From NCBI GenBank assembly GCA_046297935.1, contig JBKBHA010000001.1, positions 496,001 through 560,000 of the forward strand: a stretch of DNA of 64,000 nt, read 5' to 3'. Position 1 is the first letter of the stretch. Each line of letters starts with the position of its first letter. The stretch comes from CAYMZZ01 sp046297935 (GTDB taxonomy: Bacteria; Bacteroidota; Bacteroidia; Chitinophagales; Chitinophagaceae). The notes under the pieces are model-generated. The model saw only the letters and a program-made list of their open reading frames with translations, was not told the origin of the DNA and made no database searches. This document shows, in pieces, positions 52,767-61,646 of this stretch. Both the position numbers and the translations under genes were made by a program.

Positions 52767-53171
52767 ATGAACCAGGAACTAACAAAATCTCAACAGGAGA
52801 CCTGCGTATACACCGGCATATTTGGAGTATTGCTGGGCGCTACCTGTCTTATTCAGTTGATTGCAATTACCCGGGAACATTGGCTTACGTTTGTGTTGCT
52901 GGGTTCTTATCTTTTTTCAATAGCAAGTATGGTTCTGCTGGCCATGCAACGGGCAATATCTCCCATATTATTGATCGTTAGTAGTGTGTTGGTTTTTGCC
53001 ATCAATGTAATTTTGATCCTGCTTGGTGTGTTCTCGCTCATCGCATTCATTTACCTGATTTATCTGGTTGCCATCATTACCGTACTTTTCGTTGGGCAGT
53101 ACCCTTCCCGCATGCGGGCCATGGCGCTGGCGCGTAGGGCAGAAGAAAAGGAATGGGCTGGTAAAATCTAA
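52767..53171 (+). CDS. Small four-helix membrane protein
   Basis: 134 residues from ATG at 52767 (the TTG at 52746 is upstream in frame and close to the predicted transcription start). Four membrane helices: ETCVYTGIFGVLLGATCLIQLIAI, WLTFVLLGSYLFSIASMVLLAM, ISPILLIVSSVLVFAINVILILLGVFSLI and AFIYLIYLVAIITVLFVG. The tail is Arg/Lys/Glu-rich. No family is recognised. Confidence 0.75.
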   Translation: MNQELTKSQQETCVYTGIFGVLLGATCLIQLIAITREHWLTFVLLGSYLFSIASMVLLAMQRAISPILLIVSSVLVFAINVILILLGVFSLIAFIYLIYLVAIITVLFVGQYPSRMRAMALARRAEEKEWAGKI

Positions 53172-53264
53172 ACACGAATGACTTCTCCGGTTGCTTTCCG
53201 GATCTGGGTAAATTTCCGTTGCGGCAAAGTGTTTTTCCGTCGAAAAAATAGAGCGAAAACCAGT

Positions 53265-53272
53265 TAGATTTG
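53265..53272 (+). promoter_or_regulatory. -7 element of the T9SS type B gene
   Basis: TAGATTTG matches TAnnTTTG and lies 45 bp before the ATG at 53318. No clear TTTG at -33. Confidence 0.4.
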
Positions 53273-53317
53273 GTAAGATTGTTGCATATGTTGGAGGAGC
53301 CTGTCTCATTCCAGACT

Positions 53318-54331
53318 ATGAAAAAAACCATCGTACTGCTTTTTGCATTTTTGAGCTGCATCGCAGCTTTGCGGGCTCAGCCTTGTACGCTTCCTACCGA
53401 TTTATTTACATCCGACACAGTCGTGGTTTGTACCGGTACCAGCACCGACTTGCAGGTTCCCCTGATTGCAGGTGCCGTGTATAACTGGTCAACAGCCGAA
53501 GCCAACGAGCGGATTACTGTATCCGTTAGTGGGCGGTACTGGGTCAGCATTCAGGATGCAGGATGTTCCGTAAGCGACACCGTTACTGTATTGTTTAATT
53601 CGTTTCTTTTGTCGCCGCCTGTAAGCGACCTGTTTCTTTGTAAAGGGAGGGCCGCCCAACCTATTCGTGTAGAGGGTCAGCAGGTGCAATGGTACACAGA
53701 TGCGATTGGAGGAACCGGGCAATCGAGTTATCCCGTCCCTTCTACTGCAGACACCGGGCGCAGCACCTATTGGTTTACACAAACGTTATTTGGGTGTGAG
53801 TCGCCCCGGGTCCCGATGCTTGTACGGGTTATAGATAAGCCCGCGTTCGAATTAGGGGAAGCATTCATTATTCCATGCGGTGCGGCGGGCATCACGCTGC
53901 AAGTAGTCGACGACGGTTTTTCAACCTACCGCTGGAGCAATGGCAGCAGTGGGGTTACTATGCTGGCGCCCAGTCGCGGCCAGTATTCGTTGTATGCAGA
54001 AAATATGTGCGGCAGCCATCGCGATACTACGGTTGCTGTGGAATGCCAGGACAAATGTGTTCAGTTTCCCAGCGCATTTACGCCCAATCAGGATGGTTTG
54101 AATGACCGCTACCAACCAGCCTGTTTTTGTCCTGTGCCCAGTTACAAGCTCACCATCTTTAACCGCAATGGAGAAATGGTTTTTCAAACCAACAATCCTC
54201 AACAGGGTTGGGACGGCTATTTCCGTGGCCAGCTTCAGCCCAATGGAGCTTATGTGTACTTCACCGAATTCTTTGATTTTGTGCTAAAGCAGAGCTTTCG
54301 ACAAAAGGGAAGTTTTGTGTTGCTGCGATAA
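53318..54331 (+). CDS. Secreted protein with T9SS type B (gliding motility-associated) C-terminal domain
   Basis: 337 residues from the ATG giving MKKTIVLLFAFLSCIAALRAQP, a clear signal peptide; codons upstream are not signal-like. Two Ig-like/PKD-like Cys-containing repeats follow (CTGTSTDLQVPLIAGAVYNWSTAEANERITVSVSGRYWVSI, and IPCGAAGITLQVVDDGFSTYRWSNGSSG). The C-terminus has PSAFTPNQDGLNDRYQP, LTIFNRNGEMVFQT and GWDGYFRGQLQPNGAYVYF, the type B sorting signature. Adhesin-like surface role is inferred. Confidence 0.92.
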   Translation: MKKTIVLLFAFLSCIAALRAQPCTLPTDLFTSDTVVVCTGTSTDLQVPLIAGAVYNWSTAEANERITVSVSGRYWVSIQDAGCSVSDTVTVLFNSFLLSPPVSDLFLCKGRAAQPIRVEGQQVQWYTDAIGGTGQSSYPVPSTADTGRSTYWFTQTLFGCESPRVPMLVRVIDKPAFELGEAFIIPCGAAGITLQVVDDGFSTYRWSNGSSGVTMLAPSRGQYSLYAENMCGSHRDTTVAVECQDKCVQFPSAFTPNQDGLNDRYQPACFCPVPSYKLTIFNRNGEMVFQTNNPQQGWDGYFRGQLQPNGAYVYFTEFFDFVLKQSFRQKGSFVLLR

Positions 54332-54333
54332 AA

Positions 54334-54356
54334 AAAACCGCGCCTGGCGCGGTTTT
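54334..54356. terminator. Intrinsic terminator
   Basis: AAAACCGCGCC (54334-54344) pairs with GGCGCGGTTTT (54346-54356), with A- and T-runs on the flanks. It can stop transcription from the T9SS type B gene and from the opposing small gene. Confidence 0.9.
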
Positions 54357-54380
54357 ATAAAAAGAGGTAGTTGGAATAAG

Positions 54381-54590
54381 TTAGTCTTCCCATCCTTTCT
54401 TTGCAACGCCAGCTTTGATAGCCGCCAGTGCCTTCTCTTCGCCCAACAAGGTTGTCAGCTTGTTGCCTTTACCGTCGTGGCCCTGAGCCATATAACCACC
54501 CTTTGCAGTGCGTGTTACCACAGCATCCTGAATGGGTACTCCTTTCTCCTTGGTTTTAACGTTGTAGGCGGTCAGTGTTACTTCAGACAT
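54381..54590 (-). CDS. Small conserved-looking protein of unknown function
   Basis: 69 residues, no signal or membrane segment: VTLTAYNVKTKEKGVPIQDAVVTRTAKGGYMAQGHDGKGNKLTTLLGEEKALAAIKAGVAKKGWED. A small beta part leads to a Lys/Ala helix. The middle resembles a compact beta-hairpin that could bind nucleic acid (TAKGGYMAQGHDGKGNKL), but this is a guess. It is a stand-alone gene between two hairpins, so it is probably transcribed on its own. Confidence 0.65.
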   Translation of the reverse strand: MSEVTLTAYNVKTKEKGVPIQDAVVTRTAKGGYMAQGHDGKGNKLTTLLGEEKALAAIKAGVAKKGWED

Positions 54591-54670
54591 GGTTAACCAG
54601 TTTTGAGTTAGTAAAATGGTGAAATTACGGATTTTGTGGGCCGCCTGTGGCCCTGCAGCAGTTAAAAATA

Positions 54671-54698
54671 GAAAACTTCCGTACAGTCGGAAGTTTTC
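54671..54698 (-). terminator. Terminator downstream of gyrB
   Basis: GAAAACTTCCG (54671-54681), loop TACAGT, CGGAAGTTTTC (54688-54698): a perfect 11-bp stem, about 60 bp after the gyrB stop on the minus strand. Confidence 0.8.
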
Positions 54699-54755
54699 AA
54701 ATTGATAATCAAATAGTTAAATCAAATTGCGGTTTTTTTCCACCTGTTTTGCAGG

Positions 54756-56735
54756 TTAGATATCAAGTTTAGCGTATTTAGCGTGAGATTCAATGAATTC
54801 GCGTCTTGGAGCTACTTCATCGCCCATCAACATGCTAAAGATGCGATCGGCTTCCGCCGCACTCTCGATAGTAACCTGCTTAAGGGTGCGGGTGTCTGGA
54901 TTCATGGTAGTATCCCAGAGCTGGCTGGCGTTCATTTCACCCAGACCTTTGTATCGTTGTACGTTTACGCTGTCTTCCTTGCCTGCTGCAAATTTATCTA
55001 CCAATCCGCGACGTTGTTCTTCATTCCAGGCGTATGCCTGTTCTTTTCCTTTCTTGACGAGGTATAGCGGTGGTTGAGCAAGATATACATACCCCTGTTC
55101 TACCATTTCCTTCATATACCGGTAAATGAATGTAAGGATCAGGGTAGCAATGTGTGAACCATCCACGTCGGCATCCGTCATGATGATCAGCTTATGATAC
55201 CGTAGCTTCGCAAGGTTCAGTGCTTTTGGATCTTCAGGGGTTCCTACGGTAACTCCCAAAGCAGTGTACATATTCCTGATCTCTTCATTTTCGTAAATCT
55301 TGTGTTCCATGGCTTTTTCTACGTTCAGAATTTTTCCTCTGAGTGGTAGAATTGCCTGGAAACTCCGGTCGCGGCCCTGTTTGGCTGTACCGCCCGCCGA
55401 GTCACCTTCGACGAGGAATAGCTCGCAGCGCGCGGGATCACGGTCAGAGCAGTCTGCAAGCTTACCTGGCAATCCACCTCCTGTAAGCACCGTTTTTCGT
55501 TGCACCAGTTCACGAGCTTTGCGAGCAGCTACCCTGGCTTGTGCAGCCAGAATTACTTTATTGATGATATTTCGGGCATCTTTGGGGTTCTCTTCGAGGT
55601 AGGCATCCAGCACTTTTGATACTGTGCTATCAACCACGCCACTCACTTCACTATTACCCAGCTTGGTCTTGGTCTGACCTTCAAACTGGGGCTCGGGCAC
55701 TTTTACCGAAATAATGGCGCTCAGGCCTTCCCGAAAATCGTCCCCTTCAATTTCAACTTTGGCTTTTTCAAAAAGTCCGTTTTTATCGCCATAGCTCTTG
55801 AACACTCTTGTCAACGCACGGCGAAAACCGGCCACATGGGTGCCACCTTCAATTGTATTAATATTGTTAACGTAAGAGTAGATATGTTCACTGAAGGAGT
55901 CGTTATAGTTTAGCGCCACTTCTACAGCTACATTAGTGTTGGCGTCGTGACCCTCTACGTTAAGAATTCTCGGGATCAATGCGCTACGGCCAGCACTCTT
56001 GTCCAGCATTTCCACAAACTCCACTATTCCACCTTCGCTGTAAAATTCTGTTGACACCGGTTGATTGTTTTCATCCAGTTCACGAAGGTCGGTAAGTCGA
56101 ATACGAATTCGACGGTTCAGATAAGATAGCTCCCTCAGCCGCCCCTCCAGAATATCGCGGTTGTAAACCGTGGTCATGAAGATGCTGGCGTCGGGCCAGA
56201 AGTGAACTCGAGTACCGGTAATATCGCTGGTGCCAATCTCGCGAACAGCGTACTTGGGAACGCCAATTGAATACTCCTGTTCAAAAACTTTTCCCTCACG
56301 CTGTACCGTTACGTGAAGCTTTGTGCTAAGCGCGTTTACACATGACACACCCACGCCGTGCAATCCGCCTGATACTTTGTAGGAACCTTTATCAAACTTG
56401 CCACCAGCGTGCAGCACCGTCATTACCACTTCCAATGCACTTTTCTTTTCTTTGGTATGCATGGCGGTGGGAATACCACGGCCATCGTCTTCTACCGAAA
56501 TGGAGTTGTCCTCATGAATAGTGACCTGAATATTCTTGGCAAAACCTGCCAATGCTTCATCAATCGAGTTGTCGACCACTTCGTACACCAGGTGGTGGAG
56601 ACCTTTTACACCAATATCGCCGATATACATGGCGGGCCGCTTACGTACGGCTTCTAAACCTTCCAGAACCTGTATACTGTCTGCACCATAAGTACCGGGT
56701 GCAACGGGTATTTTTTCAGTAGTTTCTGTGCTCAT
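54756..56735 (-). CDS. gyrB: DNA gyrase subunit B
   Basis: 659 residues, full length. The GHKL ATPase domain has GLHHLVYEVVDNSIDEALAG, DDGRGIPT and GLHGVGVSCVNALS. The transducer and the TOPRIM domain follow with ELFLVEGDSAGGTAKQGRDRSFQAILPLRGKILNVEKA and IIMTDADVDGSHI. The end has QRYKGLGEMNASQLWDTTMNP. The GyrA subunit is not in the window. Confidence 0.98.
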   Translation of the reverse strand: MSTETTEKIPVAPGTYGADSIQVLEGLEAVRKRPAMYIGDIGVKGLHHLVYEVVDNSIDEALAGFAKNIQVTIHEDNSISVEDDGRGIPTAMHTKEKKSALEVVMTVLHAGGKFDKGSYKVSGGLHGVGVSCVNALSTKLHVTVQREGKVFEQEYSIGVPKYAVREIGTSDITGTRVHFWPDASIFMTTVYNRDILEGRLRELSYLNRRIRIRLTDLRELDENNQPVSTEFYSEGGIVEFVEMLDKSAGRSALIPRILNVEGHDANTNVAVEVALNYNDSFSEHIYSYVNNINTIEGGTHVAGFRRALTRVFKSYGDKNGLFEKAKVEIEGDDFREGLSAIISVKVPEPQFEGQTKTKLGNSEVSGVVDSTVSKVLDAYLEENPKDARNIINKVILAAQARVAARKARELVQRKTVLTGGGLPGKLADCSDRDPARCELFLVEGDSAGGTAKQGRDRSFQAILPLRGKILNVEKAMEHKIYENEEIRNMYTALGVTVGTPEDPKALNLAKLRYHKLIIMTDADVDGSHIATLILTFIYRYMKEMVEQGYVYLAQPPLYLVKKGKEQAYAWNEEQRRGLVDKFAAGKEDSVNVQRYKGLGEMNASQLWDTTMNPDTRTLKQVTIESAAEADRIFSMLMGDEVAPRREFIESHAKYAKLDI

Positions 56736-56789
56736 ATAATCGTCTGAATTTGGCCTTTTTTCGGGCCGTTGGGGGAACAGACAAATTTA

Positions 56790-56813
56790 CGAAAAAAGGG
56801 GCGGTTGCCCCTT
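56790..56813 (-). terminator. Intrinsic terminator of lpxC-fabZ
   Basis: On the minus strand AAGGGGC-AACC-GCCCCTT is followed by a run of T (CTTTTTTCG). It lies 35 bp after the stop of the lpxC-fabZ gene and before gyrB, so the two are separate transcripts. Confidence 0.85.
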
Positions 56814-56847
56814 AATTTTCAAGCTATATTATGCACAATTTGTGAAA

Positions 56848-58251
56848 TCAGCGCTTTACAATCTGGGCTACCAGATCTGCTTCCGTTGCTACCTTGTTTC
56901 CCACGTAAACCGTGCCCTTCATTTCGCAAATTCCCCGTCGGATCGGTGCGGCCAGTTCCATCTTCAGCAACATGGTATCTCCTGGCCGAACCATGGCTTT
57001 AAACTTACAGTTGTCGATCTTTAAAAAGTAAGTGTCGTATTGTCCTTCTCCACTCAGGTTAATGGCCAGGATGCCGCCACACTGTGCCAGCGCTTCAATC
57101 TGCAGTACGCCGGGCATTACCGGATTGCCTGGGAAATGGCCCTGAAAAAACCATTCATTAAACGTCACATTTTTGACACCCACTATTTGAGTATCGCTGA
57201 GTTCAATGATCTTGTCCACCAACAGGAATGGAAAGCGGTGGGGCAGCTTTTTCTCGATATAACTCAAATCATATACAGGCGGCTGGGTCGGATCGTAGGT
57301 AGGAACTCCTTTGATGTGTTTGTTCTTTTTGATATACTGCTTGATCTTGCGTGCAAATTCTACGTTGGTGCTATGGCCGGGCCGATTGGCGATGACTCTA
57401 CCCTTAATGGGATAGCCGATTAACGCAAGATCACCTACCACGTCCAGCAACTTGTGGCGTGCAGGTTCATTGGGGAATCGAAGCTCCAGGTTATTCAGGT
57501 AGCCTTCGCTTTTGACCTCGATCTTATCTTTCTTGAAAATTTTCTGCAGGCGTGCCATTTCCTTTTCGTCTACCGGTTTGTCTACGATCACGATCGCATT
57601 ATTCACGTCGCCACCTTTGATGAGGTTATGATCGAGCAGCATTTCCAGTTCGTGTAGAAAACAGAAAGTGCGGCAAGGGGCAATTTCCTGCTTGAAATCG
57701 CGCATATTCTTTAGCCCGGCATGCTGAGTGCCCAGCACGGGGGAGTTAAAATCAATCAGCGTAGTGATGTTGTAATCCATCGCCGGCATTACCACCATTT
57801 CAACACGTTTGGCTTCATCGTAATGGTAAATGTTTTCGTCGATACTGTACCACACTTTGGCAGCATCCTGCTCCAGCACGCCGGCCTCTTCAATCAGCTC
57901 TACAAAAGGCTGACTGCTTCCGTCCATAATGGGCATTTCGGGGCCGTTGATTTCGATCAGGCAATTGTCGACTCCCATGCCCACCAGCGCTGCCAGCACA
58001 TGTTCTACCGTACTTACCTTGGCGCCATTGGCCTCAAGCGTTGTACCCCTGCTTACATCTGTCACCAGGTCGCAATCGGCTTTAATGATCGGCTGATTGG
58101 GTAAGTCAATTCGTTGAAACTGGAAGCCAAAGCCCGGGCTGGCAGGCTTCAGCGTAAGGTCGGCAAGGATGCCGGTATGAAGACCGGTTCCGGAAACGCT
58201 CACAGCCGACTTTAATGTATGTTGTTTATCAGGGTTAAATGTGCTGTTCAT
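56848..58251 (-). CDS. lpxC/fabZ: Bifunctional UDP-3-O-acyl-GlcNAc deacetylase / 3-hydroxyacyl-ACP dehydratase
   Basis: 467 residues from the ATG giving MNSTFNPDKQHTL. The LpxC part (about 1-310) starts with VSVSGTGLHTG, has the zinc His in STVEHVLAALVGMG and the second site in RHKLLDVVGDLAL. The FabZ part (about 320-467) has LPHRFPFLLVDKIIEL, the active His in FFQGHFPGNPVMPGVLQIEALAQ and an end at ADLVAQIVKR. LpxC commits to lipid A synthesis, and FabZ dehydrates 3-hydroxyacyl-ACP, which competes for the same precursor. The fusion is usual in Bacteroidota. Confidence 0.97.
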   Translation of the reverse strand: MNSTFNPDKQHTLKSAVSVSGTGLHTGILADLTLKPASPGFGFQFQRIDLPNQPIIKADCDLVTDVSRGTTLEANGAKVSTVEHVLAALVGMGVDNCLIEINGPEMPIMDGSSQPFVELIEEAGVLEQDAAKVWYSIDENIYHYDEAKRVEMVVMPAMDYNITTLIDFNSPVLGTQHAGLKNMRDFKQEIAPCRTFCFLHELEMLLDHNLIKGGDVNNAIVIVDKPVDEKEMARLQKIFKKDKIEVKSEGYLNNLELRFPNEPARHKLLDVVGDLALIGYPIKGRVIANRPGHSTNVEFARKIKQYIKKNKHIKGVPTYDPTQPPVYDLSYIEKKLPHRFPFLLVDKIIELSDTQIVGVKNVTFNEWFFQGHFPGNPVMPGVLQIEALAQCGGILAINLSGEGQYDTYFLKIDNCKFKAMVRPGDTMLLKMELAAPIRRGICEMKGTVYVGNKVATEADLVAQIVKR

Positions 58252-58270
58252 GCGGCAAATATAATGATGT

Positions 58271-59518
58271 TTAATCGCCGAGCATGGATCTGACTGCTGC
58301 TGCAATCGCACGGGCGATTGCGGTCAGATTGTCAATATTGATCCGGCCTGCTTCATCACAAGGCCGGTGATAACATGGATCCAGATCGTCGCTGGCCATC
58401 ACCGTGTGGGCTGGTACGCCTCTTTCGACAAATGAAAAGTTGTCGCTTCGCTTATACAGCATTCGTTCTTCTGCAGGTTCCTGAATTATCTTTAGTCCGG
58501 CTTCAGTTAACTCTCGGTCCAGTCTTCGGGAAAAATCTGAAAGGCCCTGGCCGGTTATAAATACTGTTTTCGGCCCAAACTGCGGTATGCCAAGCATCTC
58601 CAGATTCAACATCTTGTTAATGGGCGGTAGAAGCGGATCTTTCGACAACGCAATTGAACCGTAGAGCCCAATTTCTTCGCCGGCAAATGCCATAAACACC
58701 AGGTTTTTGCCTGGTACAGGATGCCGCCCAAAATATTCTGCCAACAACAACAAAGCCGTTGTTCCGGACGCGTTGTCGTTGGCGCCATTCATAATCATGT
58801 CGTCGCCCTTCCCGCTTAAGCCAACATGGTCGTAGTGAGCGCCAATGGCCAGATGAATACGGTCCGTTCCTCCACCTGGCAACATACCTACCACATTGTG
58901 CCCAACTTTAGACAGATACTCGGGGTTGTAACTCAAGTCTACCGACTCAGGTGCGAAATCAGCGTATAATAGCAGGATGTTTCTTTTCAGTCCGCCGATG
59001 GGCATTTCAAATTTCGACGGGAAATAATGCTTCTTTTTCTTCGGTCTTTTCTCGGTCCACAGTATTATATCGCCATCACCCGGCCAGTTGCGCAGCAGTG
59101 TGTTGGAATGAAATGCACTGTCAGTATGCAGGATCACTATGTTATTCTTCGCATCATCCGGTCGGCCCAGTGGAAAAGGACCAAACCATCGAACGTCCTG
59201 TTTTTTTGGTTCCATTCCACCCCAGTTGATCAACACGGGTAATGGTACATTGTACGATTCGTCGAGCCTGAAAGGGTGGTAAAAGGAGGCGAATCCCGGC
59301 AGGGGGACCAGTCCTGACTTCTGGTATAAGTCGGCAATATATTCTGCCACCTGCCAGTTTTCGTAACTGCCGTTGGCTCGGCCTCTCATTGAGTCGGCCG
59401 ACAGCCACTGGAGGTGTTGCCTGGCACGCTCTTCGGAGATATTGCTGATAGCAGCTGGCTGTGCCCGCAGGACCACCGTTGTAAAAATGCAGGCAATGAA
59501 AAGGGCAATGGCTTTCAT
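58271..59518 (-). CDS. M28-family metallopeptidase
   Basis: 415 residues with signal peptide (MKAIALFIACIFTTVVLRAQ). The di-zinc centre is visible: first ligand in GAHYDHVG, bridging Asp in NGANDNASGTTALL, Glu pair in FAGEEIGLYGS, Asp-containing LNLEMLG and last His near VPAHTVMASDDLDPCYHRPCDE. It resembles aminopeptidases of the Ywad/AMP-like branch. It is a close paralogue of the next gene, and an extracellular or periplasmic peptide-trimming role is likely. Confidence 0.92.
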   Translation of the reverse strand: MKAIALFIACIFTTVVLRAQPAAISNISEERARQHLQWLSADSMRGRANGSYENWQVAEYIADLYQKSGLVPLPGFASFYHPFRLDESYNVPLPVLINWGGMEPKKQDVRWFGPFPLGRPDDAKNNIVILHTDSAFHSNTLLRNWPGDGDIILWTEKRPKKKKHYFPSKFEMPIGGLKRNILLLYADFAPESVDLSYNPEYLSKVGHNVVGMLPGGGTDRIHLAIGAHYDHVGLSGKGDDMIMNGANDNASGTTALLLLAEYFGRHPVPGKNLVFMAFAGEEIGLYGSIALSKDPLLPPINKMLNLEMLGIPQFGPKTVFITGQGLSDFSRRLDRELTEAGLKIIQEPAEERMLYKRSDNFSFVERGVPAHTVMASDDLDPCYHRPCDEAGRINIDNLTAIARAIAAAVRSMLGD

Positions 59519-59530
59519 AGCAGCTTTAAA

Positions 59531-59568
59531 AATAACAAACGGAACGCAATTGCGTTCCGTTTGTTATT
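59531..59568. terminator. Perfect 38-bp palindrome between the two M28 genes
   Basis: Two 19-bp arms meet without a spacer (59531-59549 and 59550-59568). In RNA this gives a stem of up to about 17 bp with a small AATT-containing loop. Flanking TTAAA/TTATTAA. It separates the two same-strand M28 genes, so they are probably not fully cotranscribed. Confidence 0.8.
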
Positions 59569-59586
59569 AAGTTGTGCCGGGCTGAA

Positions 59587-60867
59587 TTAACGAAGATCCT
59601 TTGTATTAACCCGGCTCGGTGTTTCTTTTCCGGCAATAATACCTCTTGAGCTGAGTGCAATGGATTCGATAATTTTTGCCATATTGTCCATATCGAGTGT
59701 TTCCGGATGATCAGAGGGCTTATGATAATGTGGTTCCTGATCCATTTTTGCAGTTGAAATGGTATGTGCGGGTACACCAAGTCTGGCCAGGGTTGCATTG
59801 TCTGAACGGTAAAATAATTGCTGCTCGGGATAAGGATCCGGATGAAACGTGAAACCGGTGCCGGCGAGATTCTTTTGAAGAATTGTGCCCATATCAGTTT
59901 TATCGTATCCGGTTATGTATGCAGAGTTGCGTCCCCATTTACTTTCTGTACCGATCATTTCAATATTGAACATAGCCATTACTTTGGCCGGGTCGTATTG
60001 TTGAGAAAAAAAGCTGGCGCCAAAACCTCCCACTTCTTCGGCGGTAAATGCAGCAAACACAATGGTGCGCTCGTTGTTGTTCAAGGCTTTGAAATAACGT
60101 GCCAGCAATATTACGGCCGTTGTGCCGGCTGCATCATCGTTGGCACCGTTGTAGATGGAGTCGCCATTCACAGGTTTTCCTACACCAATATGGTCGTAGT
60201 GGGCTGAGAAGATAACGTACTCATCTTTGCGGCTCTTGCCGGGCAGTATGCCCACCACGTTGGAAAGCGATTGTTTGGTAATTGTGTGCTCGGCTTCGAA
60301 AGTGTAGGTTTCCGGAAAGGCCGTTCCAAGCAAAAAGATGACCGTACCATTGGTTTCAAATGCTCCGCTTTTTAGTCGGCTGAGCCGGCTGAAATTTCGT
60401 GCAAAGCTGGTATCTACCAACACCAGCATATTTTTACCAGAGCGGGTATAGTTCATAGCTTCCTGAAAAATCGACTGGCCGGCTTTAATCTCGGCTTTTT
60501 CATACCCACTCATGGGAGTAACAACCAGTTTTTCGCGAAAAGTGATTACCACTACCTGCGTGCCGGGAATTTCTCTTCCATCAATCTTTGCTGACAAACT
60601 GGTTTGTTTGGCGCTGCTCATGGCAAATTCCTGGCGATAACCGGCTCCGGCTTTCCACGGTTGCAGCCCCGCTTTTTTGAATTCTGCGGCAATAAAGTCA
60701 GCTGCTTTTTCAATTTCAGGTGAAAATGTCTTGCGACCGCGCATTTCATCAGAAGCCAGTACGTTTTCAATGCGGGAGGCTTCAGCTGCCGTAATAATTC
60801 CGTCGGTTTTCTGTGCATAGATTGCTGTTGTCAGCAACAACAATACCGGAGTAATAAGTCTTTTCAA
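59587..60867 (-). CDS. M28-family metallopeptidase, second paralogue
   Basis: 426 residues. Translation starts at TTG (CAA-TTG-AAA-AGA on the minus strand); the signal peptide MKRLITPVLLLLTTAIYAQ leaves no doubt about the start. Zinc-site words: SAHYDHIGVG, NGANDDAAGTTAVILLA, FTAEEVGGFGA, FNIEMIG and VPAHTISTAKMDQEPHYHKPSDH. It is related in sequence and order to the downstream paralogue and was probably formed by tandem duplication. Confidence 0.92.
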   Translation of the reverse strand: MKRLITPVLLLLTTAIYAQKTDGIITAAEASRIENVLASDEMRGRKTFSPEIEKAADFIAAEFKKAGLQPWKAGAGYRQEFAMSSAKQTSLSAKIDGREIPGTQVVVITFREKLVVTPMSGYEKAEIKAGQSIFQEAMNYTRSGKNMLVLVDTSFARNFSRLSRLKSGAFETNGTVIFLLGTAFPETYTFEAEHTITKQSLSNVVGILPGKSRKDEYVIFSAHYDHIGVGKPVNGDSIYNGANDDAAGTTAVILLARYFKALNNNERTIVFAAFTAEEVGGFGASFFSQQYDPAKVMAMFNIEMIGTESKWGRNSAYITGYDKTDMGTILQKNLAGTGFTFHPDPYPEQQLFYRSDNATLARLGVPAHTISTAKMDQEPHYHKPSDHPETLDMDNMAKIIESIALSSRGIIAGKETPSRVNTKDLR

Positions 60868-60917
60868 TTGTATATTTTTTTAAAAGAGAATATTAGCGCA
60901 ATGGGAAAAATGCTGTT

Positions 60918-61646
60918 TTAGAGGCTCATCATTTCTTTAAACTTCACTGTCTGGCGTCGACTGACTTCTATTTTTTCACCGCCTTTTAGTTCCAGCAGGA
61001 GCCCTCCGTTGAAATAGGGTTCAATCTTATCGATCATGCGGAGATTGACGATATGTTTGCGGTTGGCGCGAAAAAAATATTTTTCATCCAGCCTTTCTTC
61101 GAGTGCGTTAAGCGATTTGAGAATGAGTGGTTTGTTGGGGCCGAAATAAACTTTGGCATAGTTGCCCACACTCTCAAACAAGCGGATATCGCTCAACTTC
61201 ACAAACCAGCATCGTTCACCATCCTTTACAAACACCTGGTCGTTTTCGCCGAGCAGGCTATTGTTTTGAAACTCACTGACAGTTCTTTGTTCCCGGGTTT
61301 CGCCGGTTTGAAGTTTGTGAATTGCGTCGGCCAGGCGCTTGGGTTCCACCGGTTTTAACAGGTAGTCGAGGGCATTCACTTCAAAGGCGCGTAACGCATA
61401 CTCGTCGTAGGCGGTAGTAAAAATAACCTGGGGCGCTTTTTCGAGTTGGGATAACATATCGAAGCCTGTTTTGCCAGGCATTTGTATGTCAAGAAAAATC
61501 AGGTCAGGCTGCTGACTGTCGATTTTCGCAATACCCTCATCGGCGTTGGCTGCTTCGTCAATTATTTCCACTTCCGGAAACTCCTGCAGTAACTTGCGTA
61601 ATTCGGCCCTCGCCAATCTTTCATCATCAATAATTATGGCTCTCAT
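60918..61646 (-). CDS. LytTR-family response regulator
   Basis: 242 residues. The receiver domain has the acidic pocket IIDDERLARAEL and the phospho-acceptor Asp53 in LIFLDIQMPGKTG, then TAYDEYALRAFEVNALDYLLKPVEPKRL. The C-terminal LytTR DNA-binding domain (about 135-240) has FVKDGERCWFVKLSDIRLFES, FFRANRKHIVNLRMIDKIEPYFNGGLLLELKGGEKIEVSRRQ. It is the partner of the overlapping histidine kinase. Target genes unknown. Confidence 0.94.
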   Translation of the reverse strand: MRAIIIDDERLARAELRKLLQEFPEVEIIDEAANADEGIAKIDSQQPDLIFLDIQMPGKTGFDMLSQLEKAPQVIFTTAYDEYALRAFEVNALDYLLKPVEPKRLADAIHKLQTGETREQRTVSEFQNNSLLGENDQVFVKDGERCWFVKLSDIRLFESVGNYAKVYFGPNKPLILKSLNALEERLDEKYFFRANRKHIVNLRMIDKIEPYFNGGLLLELKGGEKIEVSRRQTVKFKEMMSL

